The notes beneath the pieces were generated by a model. That model worked only from the letters and a program-made list of their open reading frames with translations, did no database searches and had not been told where the DNA came from. DNA of 64,000 nucleotides, taken from positions 142,152 to 206,151 of the forward strand of contig NZ_LFKO01000002.1 in NCBI RefSeq assembly GCF_001265075.1. Direction: 5' to 3'. Position numbers and translations under genes: made by a program. This stretch comes from Salinicoccus sp. YB14-2 (GTDB lineage: Bacteria > Bacillota > Bacilli > Staphylococcales > Salinicoccaceae). Shown piece after piece: positions 11,237 through 20,646 of the stretch; the first letter of the stretch is position 1, and every line of letters starts with the position of its first letter.

Positions 11237-12001
11237 ATGAAGAGAAATTTATTAATGACTGCGATTTTTGGATTGATATTATTACTTTCAGCATGTAATG
11301 GGGAAAATGAATCTGAATCTAATGGAGAAGAAAGCTCTGAAGGAGAAACTCAGGAAACAGGAGAGGAATCTGAAGAGGGAGGGGAAGAAACATCCGGCGA
11401 AGCATCTTCCCTTTCTGCCGATGAGCTGATTGACGGGGCGGTGGAGAATTGGTCGGATACCGAGAGTTATGAACTCAATCAGATATATAACATGTCAAAC
11501 GGAGAGGACTCAAATCCGATAAGGACAATCACTACCCACAGTGACCAGAATGAACTTAAAGTTGCCATCAACAGCAATGATGTGACAACAACGCACTATA
11601 TCATCGACGGCGAACACTACATCTACAAAGGTGAGTCGCTTGAGCTGCAGGATGAAGATATGGATATTGAAAACTCTGCTTACAGTGATCTGATCGCCCA
11701 GCTGGAAAACTACAGATCCGGTGAAGTCACAGAAACAGACAACGGGTACTCGCTTGCTGTTCAGTTTGAAAACCAGGAGGATATCAGCAGTTTATTGACA
11801 GAAGGAGCAGGAGACATCATTGAAGATGCCGATGACATTTCGGGTGAAATGACACTCTCTTTCGACAGTGACTATAAATATGAGGGCGGAGAATTGAATG
11901 CTGTCGTAAACAGCGATGGTGAAGAATATGAGCTGTCATCGACCATTTCAATCGAACGGATTGGCAATATACCTGTCATAGAAAAGCCAAGCGGGATGTA
12001 G
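11237..12001 (+). CDS. Lipoprotein of unknown function
   Basis: 254 residues from ATG 11237, chosen because GAGGTG (11225-11230) is a well-spaced ribosome site; a GTG at 11228 lies within that site. A signal peptide (KR then a hydrophobic run) ends in the lipobox LSAC, with the modified cysteine near residue 20. A Ser/Glu/Gly-rich acidic linker (about 20-55) leads to a domain rich in alternating beta segments (HYIIDGEHYIYKG, TLSFDSDYKYEGG). This resembles the LppX/LolA-like lipoprotein fold seen in DUF6612-type proteins, but that is a guess. It is anchored outside the membrane. It stands alone between pyk and citZ. Confidence 0.75.
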   Translation: MKRNLLMTAIFGLILLLSACNGENESESNGEESSEGETQETGEESEEGGEETSGEASSLSADELIDGAVENWSDTESYELNQIYNMSNGEDSNPIRTITTHSDQNELKVAINSNDVTTTHYIIDGEHYIYKGESLELQDEDMDIENSAYSDLIAQLENYRSGEVTETDNGYSLAVQFENQEDISSLLTEGAGDIIEDADDISGEMTLSFDSDYKYEGGELNAVVNSDGEEYELSSTISIERIGNIPVIEKPSGM

Positions 12002-12057
12002 AAGAAGTAATCATAAGAGAAAGTTATTTTTAACCATAAGATAATTCAACATTACTT

Positions 12058-12084
12058 ATCATAATTGAGGTTTTGAATTATGAT
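12058..12084. promoter_or_regulatory. Inverted repeat upstream of citZ
   Basis: ATCATAAT (12058-12065) and ATTATGAT (12077-12084) form an 8-bp dyad with an 11-base spacer, about 100 bases ahead of the citZ promoter. It lacks a T-tract, so it may be an operator rather than the lipoprotein terminator. Nothing identifies the binding protein. Confidence 0.35.
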
Positions 12085-12161
12085 GCTGAAAAGGCTTTAA
12101 TGATAGCGTCTGGCGGACTTTAAGTAAAATCTTTCACAAAACATGACATTATATTGAATTA

Positions 12162-12189
12162 TTCACAATATCTTATTCTTTGATATAAT
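12162..12189 (+). promoter_or_regulatory. Probable citZ promoter
   Basis: TTCACA (12162-12167), a 16-base spacer and TATAAT (12184-12189) lie 48 bases before the citZ start. Confidence 0.6.
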
Positions 12190-12236
12190 AGGAGAAACTA
12201 TAAATATATCTATAGTAATTTAGAGGAGGATTTAAA

Positions 12237-13352
12237 ATGCCTGAGAACAAAGGTTTAGAAGGGGTAGTTGTTGCTAATTCCAAAATCAGTTCAATTATCG
12301 GTTCACAATTAACATATGGTGGTTATGAAATTGATGATCTGGCTGAAAACGCACTGTTTGAAGAAGTGGTCTATCTGTTATGGAACGATAAGCTGCCTAA
12401 CGAACAGGAGTTGGAAGCATTCAATAAAGAACTGTTTGATCTGATGAGTTTGGATGACAACATTTATAAGCATTTTGAATTATACCCGCTTGATAAAGTA
12501 CATCCTATGTCGGCAGTCAGAACAGGTCTTTCACTGACAGCCCACTTTGATGAAAATGCTGAAGACAAATCATTGGAGGCGTCACAGCAGAAAGCGGTGC
12601 GCATACTCGCACAGCTGCCTGCACTTGTTGCAGCATTTGCACGACTGCGCAATGGCAAGGATGTTGTAAAACCTAAAGAAGGACTGACATATGCAGCGAA
12701 TTTCCTGTATATGCTGAACGGTGAAGAGCCGACGGATACAGAAATAGAAGCGATGAATAAAGTGCTCGTACTGCATGCAGACCATGAGCTGAACGCTTCC
12801 ACGTTTACAGCGCGTGTCTGTGTCGGAACTGAATCGGATGTATACTCCGGTGTCACTGCGGCGATCGGTGCCCTTAAAGGCCCGCTTCACGGCGGTGCAA
12901 ACGAACAGGTGATGGCGATGCTGAAGGATATCGGTACACTTGATAAAACGGACAGTTACATTCAAAAGAAATTTGAAAACAAAGAAAAAATCATGGGGAT
13001 GGGCCACAGAGTATACAAAGAAGGCGACCCTCGTGCGAAATATTTAAAAGATATGTCTAAGAAACTGACAGACGAAAGCGGCAACAGCGAGCTGTTTGAC
13101 ATTTCAAAACGAATCGCTGAGATCGTTAAAGAAGAAAAAGGCCTTCTGCCTAACGTCGACTTCTTCAGTGCAACTGTCTATCACTCCATGGGCATTGAAT
13201 CAGATCTCTTCACACCAATCTTTGCAATAAGCCGTGCATCAGGTTGGACAGCGCATATTTTAGAACAGTATGCAGATAACAGACTGATCAGACCAAGAGC
13301 AGAATATATCGGTGCAACAGACAGAAAATACGAACCAATCGAAAATAGATAA
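12237..13352 (+). CDS. citZ: Citrate synthase
   Basis: 371 residues, the short Gram-positive form. The active-site set is present: LHGGANEQVM with the histidine that activates acetyl-CoA, MGMGHRVYK with the oxaloacetate-binding histidine, and the late catalytic aspartate in NVDFFSATVY. It condenses oxaloacetate and acetyl-CoA at TCA entry. AGAGGAGG precedes the ATG. It forms a two-gene operon with icd (18-base gap), its own promoter and a terminator after icd. Confidence 0.96.
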   Translation: MPENKGLEGVVVANSKISSIIGSQLTYGGYEIDDLAENALFEEVVYLLWNDKLPNEQELEAFNKELFDLMSLDDNIYKHFELYPLDKVHPMSAVRTGLSLTAHFDENAEDKSLEASQQKAVRILAQLPALVAAFARLRNGKDVVKPKEGLTYAANFLYMLNGEEPTDTEIEAMNKVLVLHADHELNASTFTARVCVGTESDVYSGVTAAIGALKGPLHGGANEQVMAMLKDIGTLDKTDSYIQKKFENKEKIMGMGHRVYKEGDPRAKYLKDMSKKLTDESGNSELFDISKRIAEIVKEEKGLLPNVDFFSATVYHSMGIESDLFTPIFAISRASGWTAHILEQYADNRLIRPRAEYIGATDRKYEPIENR

Positions 13353-13370
13353 TTTGGAGGAAAATTAATT

Positions 13371-14639
13371 ATGGCTAGTGAAAAAATCACAACTAACAAT
13401 GGTAATTTGACTGTACCAAACAAACCTGTTATCCCATTCATCATCGGTGACGGCACAGGCCCGGACATCTGGAACGCGGCACAAAAAGTATTAGACGGTG
13501 CTGTTAAAAAAGCATACAACGGAGAAAAAGAAATCGAATGGAAAGAAGTGCTTGCAGGACAGAAAGCTTTCGATGAAACAGGAGAGTGGCTGCCTCAGGA
13601 AACGCTTGATGCAATCAACGAATACCTTATTGCAATCAAAGGACCACTTACAACACCAATCGGCGGCGGTATCCGTTCACTGAACGTTGCACTGCGTCAG
13701 AAATTGGACCTTTTCACATGTCTGCGTCCGGTAAGATATTTTGACGGTGTCCCTTCACCGGTTAAACGTCCGGAAGATACTGACATGGTCATCTTCAGAG
13801 AAAACACTGAAGACATCTATGCAGGTATCGAATTCCAGGAAGGTTCAGAAGATGTTAAGAAAGTGATTGATTTCATCCAAGGTGAAATGGGCTCTGAAAA
13901 CATCCGTTTCCCTGAGTCTTCAGGTATCGGTATTAAGCCGGTATCAAAAGAAGGTACTGAGCGTCTCGTACGTGCAGCGATCAACTATGCAATCGAACAC
14001 AACCGTCCTTCTGTTACTTTAGTTCATAAAGGTAACATCATGAAGTTCACTGAAGGTGCGTTCAAAGCATGGGGTTACGACCTTGCTGAAAGAGAATTCG
14101 GCGATAAAGTATTCACTTGGAAAGAGTATGACAAAATCGTTGAAGAAAAAGGCCGCGAGGAAGCGGACAAAGTACAGGGAGAAGCGGAAGCTGCAGGTAA
14201 AATCATCGTTAAAGATGCAATCGCGGATATCTTCCTACAGCAGATCCTCCTGCGTCCGAAAGAATTCGGCGTAGTCGCTACGATGAACCTGAACGGTGAC
14301 TACATTTCCGATGCGCTTGCTGCACAGGTCGGCGGTATCGGAATTGCACCAGGAGCGAACATCAACTACGAAACAGGACATGCAATCTTTGAAGCGACAC
14401 ACGGTACTGCACCTAAATATGCAGGACAGGACAAAGTGAACCCTTCATCAGTCATTCTTTCAGGCGTGCTGCTTCTTGAGCACATCGGCTGGACTGAAGC
14501 TGCAAACCTGATTACTAAGGCGATGGAAAAAACAATCGCTTCTAAAGTAGTCACTTACGATTTTGCCCGTCAGATGGATGGCGCTAAAGAAGTGAAATGT
14601 TCAGAGTTCGGTGAAGAACTTGTTAAGAACATGGACTAA
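13371..14639 (+). CDS. icd: Isocitrate dehydrogenase, NADP type
   Basis: 422 residues, typical of the homodimeric bacterial enzyme. [13 protein letters not shown] (about 100-112) holds the isocitrate-binding serine and arginines; [25 protein letters not shown] and [17 protein letters not shown] (metal aspartates) follow, and HGTAPKYAG marks the cofactor site. It oxidises isocitrate to 2-oxoglutarate. A GGAGG site precedes the ATG. In staphylococci phoPR usually follows; here a strong terminator and an AbgT-family gene do. Confidence 0.96.
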   Translation: MASEKITTNNGNLTVPNKPVIPFIIGDGTGPDIWNAAQKVLDGAVKKAYNGEKEIEWKEVLAGQKAFDETGEWLPQETLDAINEYLIAIKGPLTTPIGGGIRSLNVALRQKLDLFTCLRPVRYFDGVPSPVKRPEDTDMVIFRENTEDIYAGIEFQEGSEDVKKVIDFIQGEMGSENIRFPESSGIGIKPVSKEGTERLVRAAINYAIEHNRPSVTLVHKGNIMKFTEGAFKAWGYDLAEREFGDKVFTWKEYDKIVEEKGREEADKVQGEAEAAGKIIVKDAIADIFLQQILLRPKEFGVVATMNLNGDYISDALAAQVGGIGIAPGANINYETGHAIFEATHGTAPKYAGQDKVNPSSVILSGVLLLEHIGWTEAANLITKAMEKTIASKVVTYDFARQMDGAKEVKCSEFGEELVKNMD

Positions 14640-14653
14640 TAAAAATTAATTTC

Positions 14654-14688
14654 AAGAGGAATGGTCAATCTGACCATTCCTCTTTTTT
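14654..14688 (+). terminator. Strong intrinsic terminator after icd
   Basis: A perfect 14-bp stem (14654-14667 with 14671-14684) closes a three-base loop and runs into T residues. Confidence 0.9.
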
Positions 14689-14718
14689 AAAATTTCACGA
14701 TGACGCTTTTAAAACCAT

Positions 14719-14747
14719 TTGATAATATGCCTGCAACCATTTATAAT
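14719..14747 (+). promoter_or_regulatory. Promoter of the AbgT-family gene
   Basis: TTGATA (14719-14724), a 17-base spacer and a perfect TATAAT (14742-14747) lie 55 bases before the start codon. Confidence 0.7.
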
Positions 14748-14801
14748 ATAAGCCGTTATCTTTATTTTAAGATTACTTTTATTTTTGGGAGGAAGAATTG
14801 A

Positions 14802-16373
14802 ATGGAAAATGGTAGAAGTAAAAAAGGTCTCTTCCAAAAGTTCCTGGATTTTGTAGAATGGCTGGGGAATAAACTGCCTCATCCGGTTACATTGTTCGCG
14901 ATACTGGCAGGTTTGACTCTGCTTGCGTCTTGGCTATTCGCAAGTATGGGCGTGTCAGTGGAACATCCTGGTGAAGAGGAGACCGTTTCAGTAACAAATC
15001 TGCTCAACGGAGAGGGCATCAGTTACATATTCTCGACTATGACTGATAATTTCATCAATTTCGCACCGCTTGGCGTTGTATTGGTAACAATGCTCGGTAT
15101 CGGTGTGGCGGAACATTCAGGACTGATCAGCGCAGCACTCAGAGGTTTTGTACTTTCAATACCTAAAAGCCTGATTACCGCAGGTCTTGTATTTGCAGGT
15201 ATCATGTCATCACTTGCATCCGATGCAGGTTATGTTGTACTGCCGCCGCTTGGTGCAGTCATATTCCTGGCACTCGGAAGACACCCGATTGCGGGTCTGG
15301 CTGCCGCGTTCGCCGGTGTATCGGCAGGTTTCTCTGCAAACCTTCTGATCAGTGGTACAGATGTCATGCTTGCTGAACTGAGTACAGCAGCAGCGGCAAC
15401 AATCGACCCGGCATATGCTGAAACGATGAATGTAACCATGAACTGGTTCTTTATCGCTACTAGTGTATTTGTACTGACACTGGTCGGCTGGTTTGTATCT
15501 GATAAGATAGTCGAACCGAGACTCGGTAAATACAATCCAGCGGATGCACCGGAAGATGCTGGTGACGAGGAAGCGGAAGATTATATGGCACCGCTCACAA
15601 AAATTGAGAAAAAAGGTCTATGGTCTGCTTTTATTTCAGTAATTATCGGACTGGGACTTGCACTTTCACTGGTCGTATTTCCGAATTCGCCGATGAGAGG
15701 TACTGAAGGCACTTACATGGATACGATTATCCAGTCGCCGTTCATGTCATCCCTTGTGCCGATCATCGCACTACTGTTCTTTATACCGGGTATTGTATTC
15801 GGAATGGTGACCCGTACCATCAAGAACGATAAAGATGTCGCAGGACAGATGTCGAAAACGATGGCATCGATGGGTATGTTTATTGTTCTGGCATTCACAG
15901 CCGGTCAGTTCGTGGCATATTTCAACGAGTCCAATCTCGGACTTGTTATCGGTGTTAACGGTGCGGATATGCTTGAAAGCATGAATCTGACAGGCATTCC
16001 GTTGATTATTGGTTTTATGGCAGTGACAGCATTCATCAACCTGTTCATCGGAAGTGCCAGTGCAAAATGGGCCATGATGGCACCGATATTCATACCGATC
16101 ATGATGCAGCTCGGCTATTCGCCTGAGCTGACGACGATGGCATATCGTGTTGCGGATTCATCAACGAACATAATAACACCGTTAATGACATACTTTGCAA
16201 TCATCATCGCATTTGCACAGCAATACGTAAGAAATATCGGTATTGGTACATTGATTTCGGTCATGCTGCCTTACTCCATATGTTTCTTCATTTTCTGGGC
16301 ATTGATGCTCATTGTGTGGATGCTGTTCGGATTACCTCTCGGACCGGCTGCACCAATCGAATATCAAGGATAA
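14802..16373 (+). CDS. AbgT-family transporter
   Basis: 523 residues, all-membrane, with the family opening (FVEWLGNKLPHPVTLFAILAGLTLL) and an extracytoplasmic stretch (about 50-75). Later marks are GVAEHSGL, SDAGYVVLPPLGA, SAGFSANLL, and the paired re-entrant region IGSASAKWAMMAPIFIPIM then YRVADSSTNIITPLMTYF. The family imports p-aminobenzoyl-glutamate in E. coli (AbgT), while other members export sulfonamides (YdaH, MtrF); substrate is not predictable here. It is monocistronic with its own promoter and terminator, between icd and polA. Confidence 0.88.
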   Translation: MENGRSKKGLFQKFLDFVEWLGNKLPHPVTLFAILAGLTLLASWLFASMGVSVEHPGEEETVSVTNLLNGEGISYIFSTMTDNFINFAPLGVVLVTMLGIGVAEHSGLISAALRGFVLSIPKSLITAGLVFAGIMSSLASDAGYVVLPPLGAVIFLALGRHPIAGLAAAFAGVSAGFSANLLISGTDVMLAELSTAAAATIDPAYAETMNVTMNWFFIATSVFVLTLVGWFVSDKIVEPRLGKYNPADAPEDAGDEEAEDYMAPLTKIEKKGLWSAFISVIIGLGLALSLVVFPNSPMRGTEGTYMDTIIQSPFMSSLVPIIALLFFIPGIVFGMVTRTIKNDKDVAGQMSKTMASMGMFIVLAFTAGQFVAYFNESNLGLVIGVNGADMLESMNLTGIPLIIGFMAVTAFINLFIGSASAKWAMMAPIFIPIMMQLGYSPELTTMAYRVADSSTNIITPLMTYFAIIIAFAQQYVRNIGIGTLISVMLPYSICFFIFWALMLIVWMLFGLPLGPAAPIEYQG

Positions 16374-16384
16374 TAAAAGATATT

Positions 16385-16415
16385 AAAGACGCAGATAAAA
16401 CTGCGTCTTTTTCTT
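16385..16415 (+). terminator. Intrinsic terminator after AbgT-family gene
   Basis: AAAGACGCAG (16385-16394) pairs with CTGCGTCTTT (16401-16410), followed by T residues. Confidence 0.85.
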
Positions 16416-16477
16416 TTCTCTGTTAAAATGGTATATATAATTCGAAGAATGATAATTTAAATTGAGGAGCATAACTC

Positions 16478-19078
16478 ATGAAAAAATTGATTTTAATAGA
16501 CGGGAACAGTGTGGCTTTCAGGGCATTTTACGGACTGCCTCTATTGTCCAATCAGAGCGGTCTGCATACGAATGCGATATTCGGTTATGCGAGGCTGCTT
16601 GAAAGAATCATCAAAGAAGAGGAACCCACTCATTTCATGGTTGCTTTCGATGCTGGAAAATCGACTTTCAGACATAAAGAATATAAAGATTATAAAGGCG
16701 GCAGACAATCGACACCTCCTGAACTGGGTGAACAGTTTGCCCCGATCAGACGCCTGATTGATGCCTACGGGATCAAACGCTTTGAACTGGATGAGTATGA
16801 AGCGGATGATATCATCGGCACACTGTCAATGATGGCAGATGCAGAAAAGATGAAAACGATTGTCATCACGGGTGATAAAGACCTCACACAGCTTGCAAGT
16901 GAAAATACAGTCATATACTTCACTAAAAAAGGCATCAGTGATATTGATGAGTATACACCTGAACATGTTAAGGAAATATATGACCTGACACCAAAACAGA
17001 TTATAGACTTGAAAGGTCTGATGGGGGATAAATCGGATAATATTCCGGGTATCCCGGGTGTCGGTGAAAAGACGGCCCTGAAACTGCTCCATCAGTTCGG
17101 TACGGTTGAAAATGTGCTGGAAAATGCAGATTCAGTGAGCGGCAAGAAGCTTCAGGAGAAGCTGAAGGAATTTACTGAAGAAGCATTGATGAGTAAAAGT
17201 CTTGCGACAATCCACCGGGAAGTGCCGCTTGATTTCAAACTTGAAGACCTGGAATTTAAAAATGATACAGAAGAACAGAAATATGAGCTGTTCAAAGAAT
17301 ATGAATTCAATTCCCTGCTTGAGAATATGGATGCGAAAGAAACTGAAGACATCAGTGACTTCGATGTTGAGCACACGGATAACCTTGAGGATCTTGGCAA
17401 TAAAGTGTCCATCCACCTTGAAGTGCATGCAGAAAACTACTTATATAACAAGCCGGAATTCATTGCATTGACAGACGGTGAGAAAGCATATGTCAGAAGT
17501 ATTGAAAATCTGGAGACCAAACAGTTGGAAGAATTCCTGAAAAGCAGGGAAGCGGTCAATGCTTACGATATAAAGAGACAGATTGCACTGCTCAATCAGC
17601 TTAATATTCGATTCAACGGTTTCAGCAATGACATCATGATGGCGAGTTTCCTGCTCGATCCGTCGACTAAAATCATCGATGTTGCAGAAACGGTCAGTCC
17701 ATACGGCATCAATATCAACAGTGATGATTTCCATTACGGAAAAGGAAGGAATAAAAAGACGCCTTCTGAAGAGGAAACGATTCAATTCCTGAAAGATAAA
17801 GTAATGGCGGTCCATACTGCGAAAGATAAGATGGTAGAGAAACTGGCAGAAGATGAAATGTCAGAACTTTATTATGAACTGGAAGTTCCGCTGTCAAAAG
17901 TGCTTGCTGATATGGAAATCAGGGGCATACGCGTCATGCCTGAACGTCTGGTCGAAATGGAAGACGAAATTGACGGGCAGCTGAAAGAAATCCAGTCGCG
18001 GATTTATGAGCTGGCAGGGGAGGAATTCAATATCAATTCTCCGAAACAGCTCGGTGTCGTGCTGTTCGAAAAACTTGAACTGCCTGTCATCAAAAAAACA
18101 AAGACCGGTTATTCTACAGCAGTGGATGTGCTCGAGGCACTGCTTGATAAGCATGAAATCATCCAGTATCTTCTGGACTACCGTACATTGTCAAAACTTC
18201 AGTCGACGTATGTCATCGGTCTTCAAAACGAAGTGAAAGAGGACTCCAGAATCCATACACGATTCAATCAGACGCTGGCCCAGACCGGTCGTCTGTCATC
18301 AGTGGAGCCGAACTTGCAGAACATCCCGGTCCGTCTGGAAGAAGGAAGAAAAATCAGACATGCATTTGTACCAAAAGATGACGGCCATGTACTGCTCGCG
18401 CTTGACTATTCACAGATTGAGCTCAGAGTGCTCGCATCCATTACGGGTGATGAAACGATGCGTGAAGCTTTCACGAGCGATCTCGATATCCATACGAAAA
18501 CCGCGATGGAAGTTTTTGGTGTGGAACGTGATGAAGTATCGTCCACCATGAGACGGAATGCAAAAGCTGTTAACTTCGGTATCGTCTACGGTATCAGTGA
18601 CTACGGACTCAGCCAGAATCTGGGAATCACACGTAAAGAAGCGAAGACTTTTATTGATAATTACTTGAACTCTTTCCCCAAAGTTAAAGAATTCATGAAA
18701 TCAATCGTCCAGGATGCGAAGCGTGACGGCTATGTTAAAACATTGCTCAACAGACGCAGATACACACCGGATGTGCACAGCAGGAACTTCAATGCAAGAA
18801 GTTTTGCAGAACGAACAGCGATGAACTCGCCAATCCAGGGCAGTGCCGCGGATATCATCAAGCTTGCAATGGTGAATTATGCAAAAGATGAAAAAGCGCA
18901 GTCTTTCAATGCTGAACTGCTGCTGCAGATCCACGATGAACTGATCTTTGATGTACCTAAAGATGAAGTGGAAGAGTTTTTAACAGTCATAAAAGATATT
19001 ATGGAAAATGCGCTGGATATCGGTGTACCGCTGAAAGTCGAACATGGCTACGGCAGTGACTGGTACCAGGTGAAGTAG
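16478..19078 (+). CDS. polA: DNA polymerase I
   Basis: 866 residues. The N-terminal 5' nuclease (about 1-290) has DGNSVAFRAF, EYEADDIIGT, GDKDLTQL and GDKSDNIPGIPGVGEKTA. A middle 3'-5' exonuclease-like fold (about 300-460) lacks the usual catalytic acidic set, as in other Bacillales PolA. The polymerase domain has motif A LDYSQIELR (about 649), motif B RRNAKAVNFGIVYG and motif C QIHDELIFD. It removes RNA primers and fills gaps in replication and repair. A -10-like TATAAT sits at 16436-16441 with a poor -35. First gene of polA-mutM-coaE. Confidence 0.96.
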   Translation: MKKLILIDGNSVAFRAFYGLPLLSNQSGLHTNAIFGYARLLERIIKEEEPTHFMVAFDAGKSTFRHKEYKDYKGGRQSTPPELGEQFAPIRRLIDAYGIKRFELDEYEADDIIGTLSMMADAEKMKTIVITGDKDLTQLASENTVIYFTKKGISDIDEYTPEHVKEIYDLTPKQIIDLKGLMGDKSDNIPGIPGVGEKTALKLLHQFGTVENVLENADSVSGKKLQEKLKEFTEEALMSKSLATIHREVPLDFKLEDLEFKNDTEEQKYELFKEYEFNSLLENMDAKETEDISDFDVEHTDNLEDLGNKVSIHLEVHAENYLYNKPEFIALTDGEKAYVRSIENLETKQLEEFLKSREAVNAYDIKRQIALLNQLNIRFNGFSNDIMMASFLLDPSTKIIDVAETVSPYGININSDDFHYGKGRNKKTPSEEETIQFLKDKVMAVHTAKDKMVEKLAEDEMSELYYELEVPLSKVLADMEIRGIRVMPERLVEMEDEIDGQLKEIQSRIYELAGEEFNINSPKQLGVVLFEKLELPVIKKTKTGYSTAVDVLEALLDKHEIIQYLLDYRTLSKLQSTYVIGLQNEVKEDSRIHTRFNQTLAQTGRLSSVEPNLQNIPVRLEEGRKIRHAFVPKDDGHVLLALDYSQIELRVLASITGDETMREAFTSDLDIHTKTAMEVFGVERDEVSSTMRRNAKAVNFGIVYGISDYGLSQNLGITRKEAKTFIDNYLNSFPKVKEFMKSIVQDAKRDGYVKTLLNRRRYTPDVHSRNFNARSFAERTAMNSPIQGSAADIIKLAMVNYAKDEKAQSFNAELLLQIHDELIFDVPKDEVEEFLTVIKDIMENALDIGVPLKVEHGYGSDWYQVK

Positions 19079-19086
19079 GTGTAAAA

Positions 19087-19950
19087 GTGCCGGAATTACC
19101 AGAAGTGGAATTAGTTAAAAGAGAATTGAAAACAGTGGAAAATCTGACGATTGAAGCAGTCAAAGTATCGGACAAGGTCATTGAGGGCCATAATGCCGGG
19201 AAGCTCACAATCGTTAAAGAACCTGTGGATATATTTATCGAAAATACGAAAAATATGGATATACTTTCACTCGGCCGCCGCGGTAAATATTTATATTTCA
19301 TATTGCAGAATGACCGTCATGTACAATACTTGATTGGTCATTTAGGTATGAGCGGCGCCTTTTTTCATCTGAACAGCCTGGATGAAATTGTGGAGTATAA
19401 TTTTAAAGTCCATTGGCATGTCATATTTTATCTGTCGGACGGGAGTATGCTGGTTTATGCGGATATCAGACGCTTCGGCGAGCTCAGAACTATAGATAAA
19501 CTTGGTGACTTCCTGCCGGTCGTCCGGATGGCTCCGGAATATGATTCCATCGAAGCGAAAGAATATTTTTTGAGGGCGGTCAAACACTCTGGAAATATCT
19601 CTAAAACAATCAAGGCAGTTCTGATGGACAGTACAGTCGTCACCGGTGTCGGAAATATTTATGCAGCGGAAAGTCTGTATGCGGCTAAAATTCTGCCGAC
19701 AAGAAAGGCGGGTAATATCTCTTTGAAAAGGCTTGAGACTTTATTCCAGGCAATCATTGATGTGTTTGAGCTGTCACTTGCCCAGGGAGGTTCGACGATA
19801 TCGGACTACCGCAGTTCGACCGGCGGCAGCGGTGAGATGCAGAACAAGTTCCAGGTATATCAACGAAAAACCTGCCCAGAAGGGCATGACATAACTACAA
19901 AAGTCATTGCGGGACGGAATACATTCTACTGTACGAAGTGCCAGAGATGA
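19087..19950 (+). CDS. mutM: Formamidopyrimidine-DNA glycosylase (Fpg/MutM)
   Basis: 287 residues. The GTG start gives the obligatory N-terminus M-P-E-L-P-E, where Pro2 is the nucleophile and Glu3 the acid. The helix-two-turn-helix region includes VTGVGNIYAAE. It excises 8-oxoguanine and formamidopyrimidines. The C-terminal zinc finger is unusual: instead of C-x2-C, the first pair reads Cys263-P-E-G-His267, while the second pair Cys282-x2-Cys285 is normal. GTG is eight bases past the polA stop, with TAGGTG as ribosome site. Confidence 0.94.
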   Translation: MPELPEVELVKRELKTVENLTIEAVKVSDKVIEGHNAGKLTIVKEPVDIFIENTKNMDILSLGRRGKYLYFILQNDRHVQYLIGHLGMSGAFFHLNSLDEIVEYNFKVHWHVIFYLSDGSMLVYADIRRFGELRTIDKLGDFLPVVRMAPEYDSIEAKEYFLRAVKHSGNISKTIKAVLMDSTVVTGVGNIYAAESLYAAKILPTRKAGNISLKRLETLFQAIIDVFELSLAQGGSTISDYRSSTGGSGEMQNKFQVYQRKTCPEGHDITTKVIAGRNTFYCTKCQR

Positions 19951-19974
19951 CTTGTTTAAGAGAGGGTTGCAGGC

Positions 19975-20574
19975 ATGTATAAAGTGATAGGGTTGACCGG
20001 CGGAATCGCCAGTGGAAAATCAACAGCATCCGACTACATAAGAAGTCTGGGTTTTGAAGTGCTCGATGCAGATGTCTACGCAAGGAAAGTTACTGAAAGA
20101 GACAGTGCTGGATACCATAAAATCATAGAGGCTTTCGGGACGGATATCCTCGATGGAAATAAAGAAATCGACCGCAGGAAACTTGGCGAAATCATTTTCA
20201 ATGATCCTGAGGAACGTAAAAAGTTGAATAGTATATCACATCCGGAAATACGCCGTATGATGAATGCGGACCAGGATGAATTTGTAAAACAGAACCATGT
20301 ATTCCTGGATATTCCTCTGCTTTTTGAAAATGGTCTGGATAAAAAGTGTGATATCACGATTACTGTATATGTGACAAAAGAGAACCAGCTGGAAAGATTG
20401 ATGGTAAGGAACGAATTGTCTGAAAAGGATGCGGTATCGAGAGTGAACAGCCAGATGTCACTGGATGAGAAAAAGAATTTGAGTGATTATGTATTTGATA
20501 ATAATAATGATCAGAAAGAGTTGTATGAACAAATCGATAAATTTGTCGAAATGCTGAAAAATCATCAATTGTAA
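19975..20574 (+). CDS. coaE: Dephospho-CoA kinase
   Basis: 199 residues, standard length. A Walker A P-loop GLTGGIASGKST (6-17), the CoA-site DADVYAR and SHPEIR, and the lid region RLMVRNELSEKDAVSR identify CoaE, which phosphorylates dephospho-CoA in the last step of CoA synthesis. The ATG follows GAGAGGG. It is third in polA-mutM-coaE, the arrangement seen in staphylococci. Confidence 0.94.
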   Translation: MYKVIGLTGGIASGKSTASDYIRSLGFEVLDADVYARKVTERDSAGYHKIIEAFGTDILDGNKEIDRRKLGEIIFNDPEERKKLNSISHPEIRRMMNADQDEFVKQNHVFLDIPLLFENGLDKKCDITITVYVTKENQLERLMVRNELSEKDAVSRVNSQMSLDEKKNLSDYVFDNNNDQKELYEQIDKFVEMLKNHQL

Positions 20575-20646
20575 AAATACCGCTTTCCTGGAATTTTAAA
20601 TGTGTTATACTATTTATGAAAAAGCATAACATAAAGGAGATTTGTC

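Noticed and set aside
12013-12027. ATAA-N7-TTAT, a CcpC-like site upstream of citZ
   Set aside because: The pattern is exact but lies about 135 bases before the -35, and such a short AT motif occurs easily by chance.
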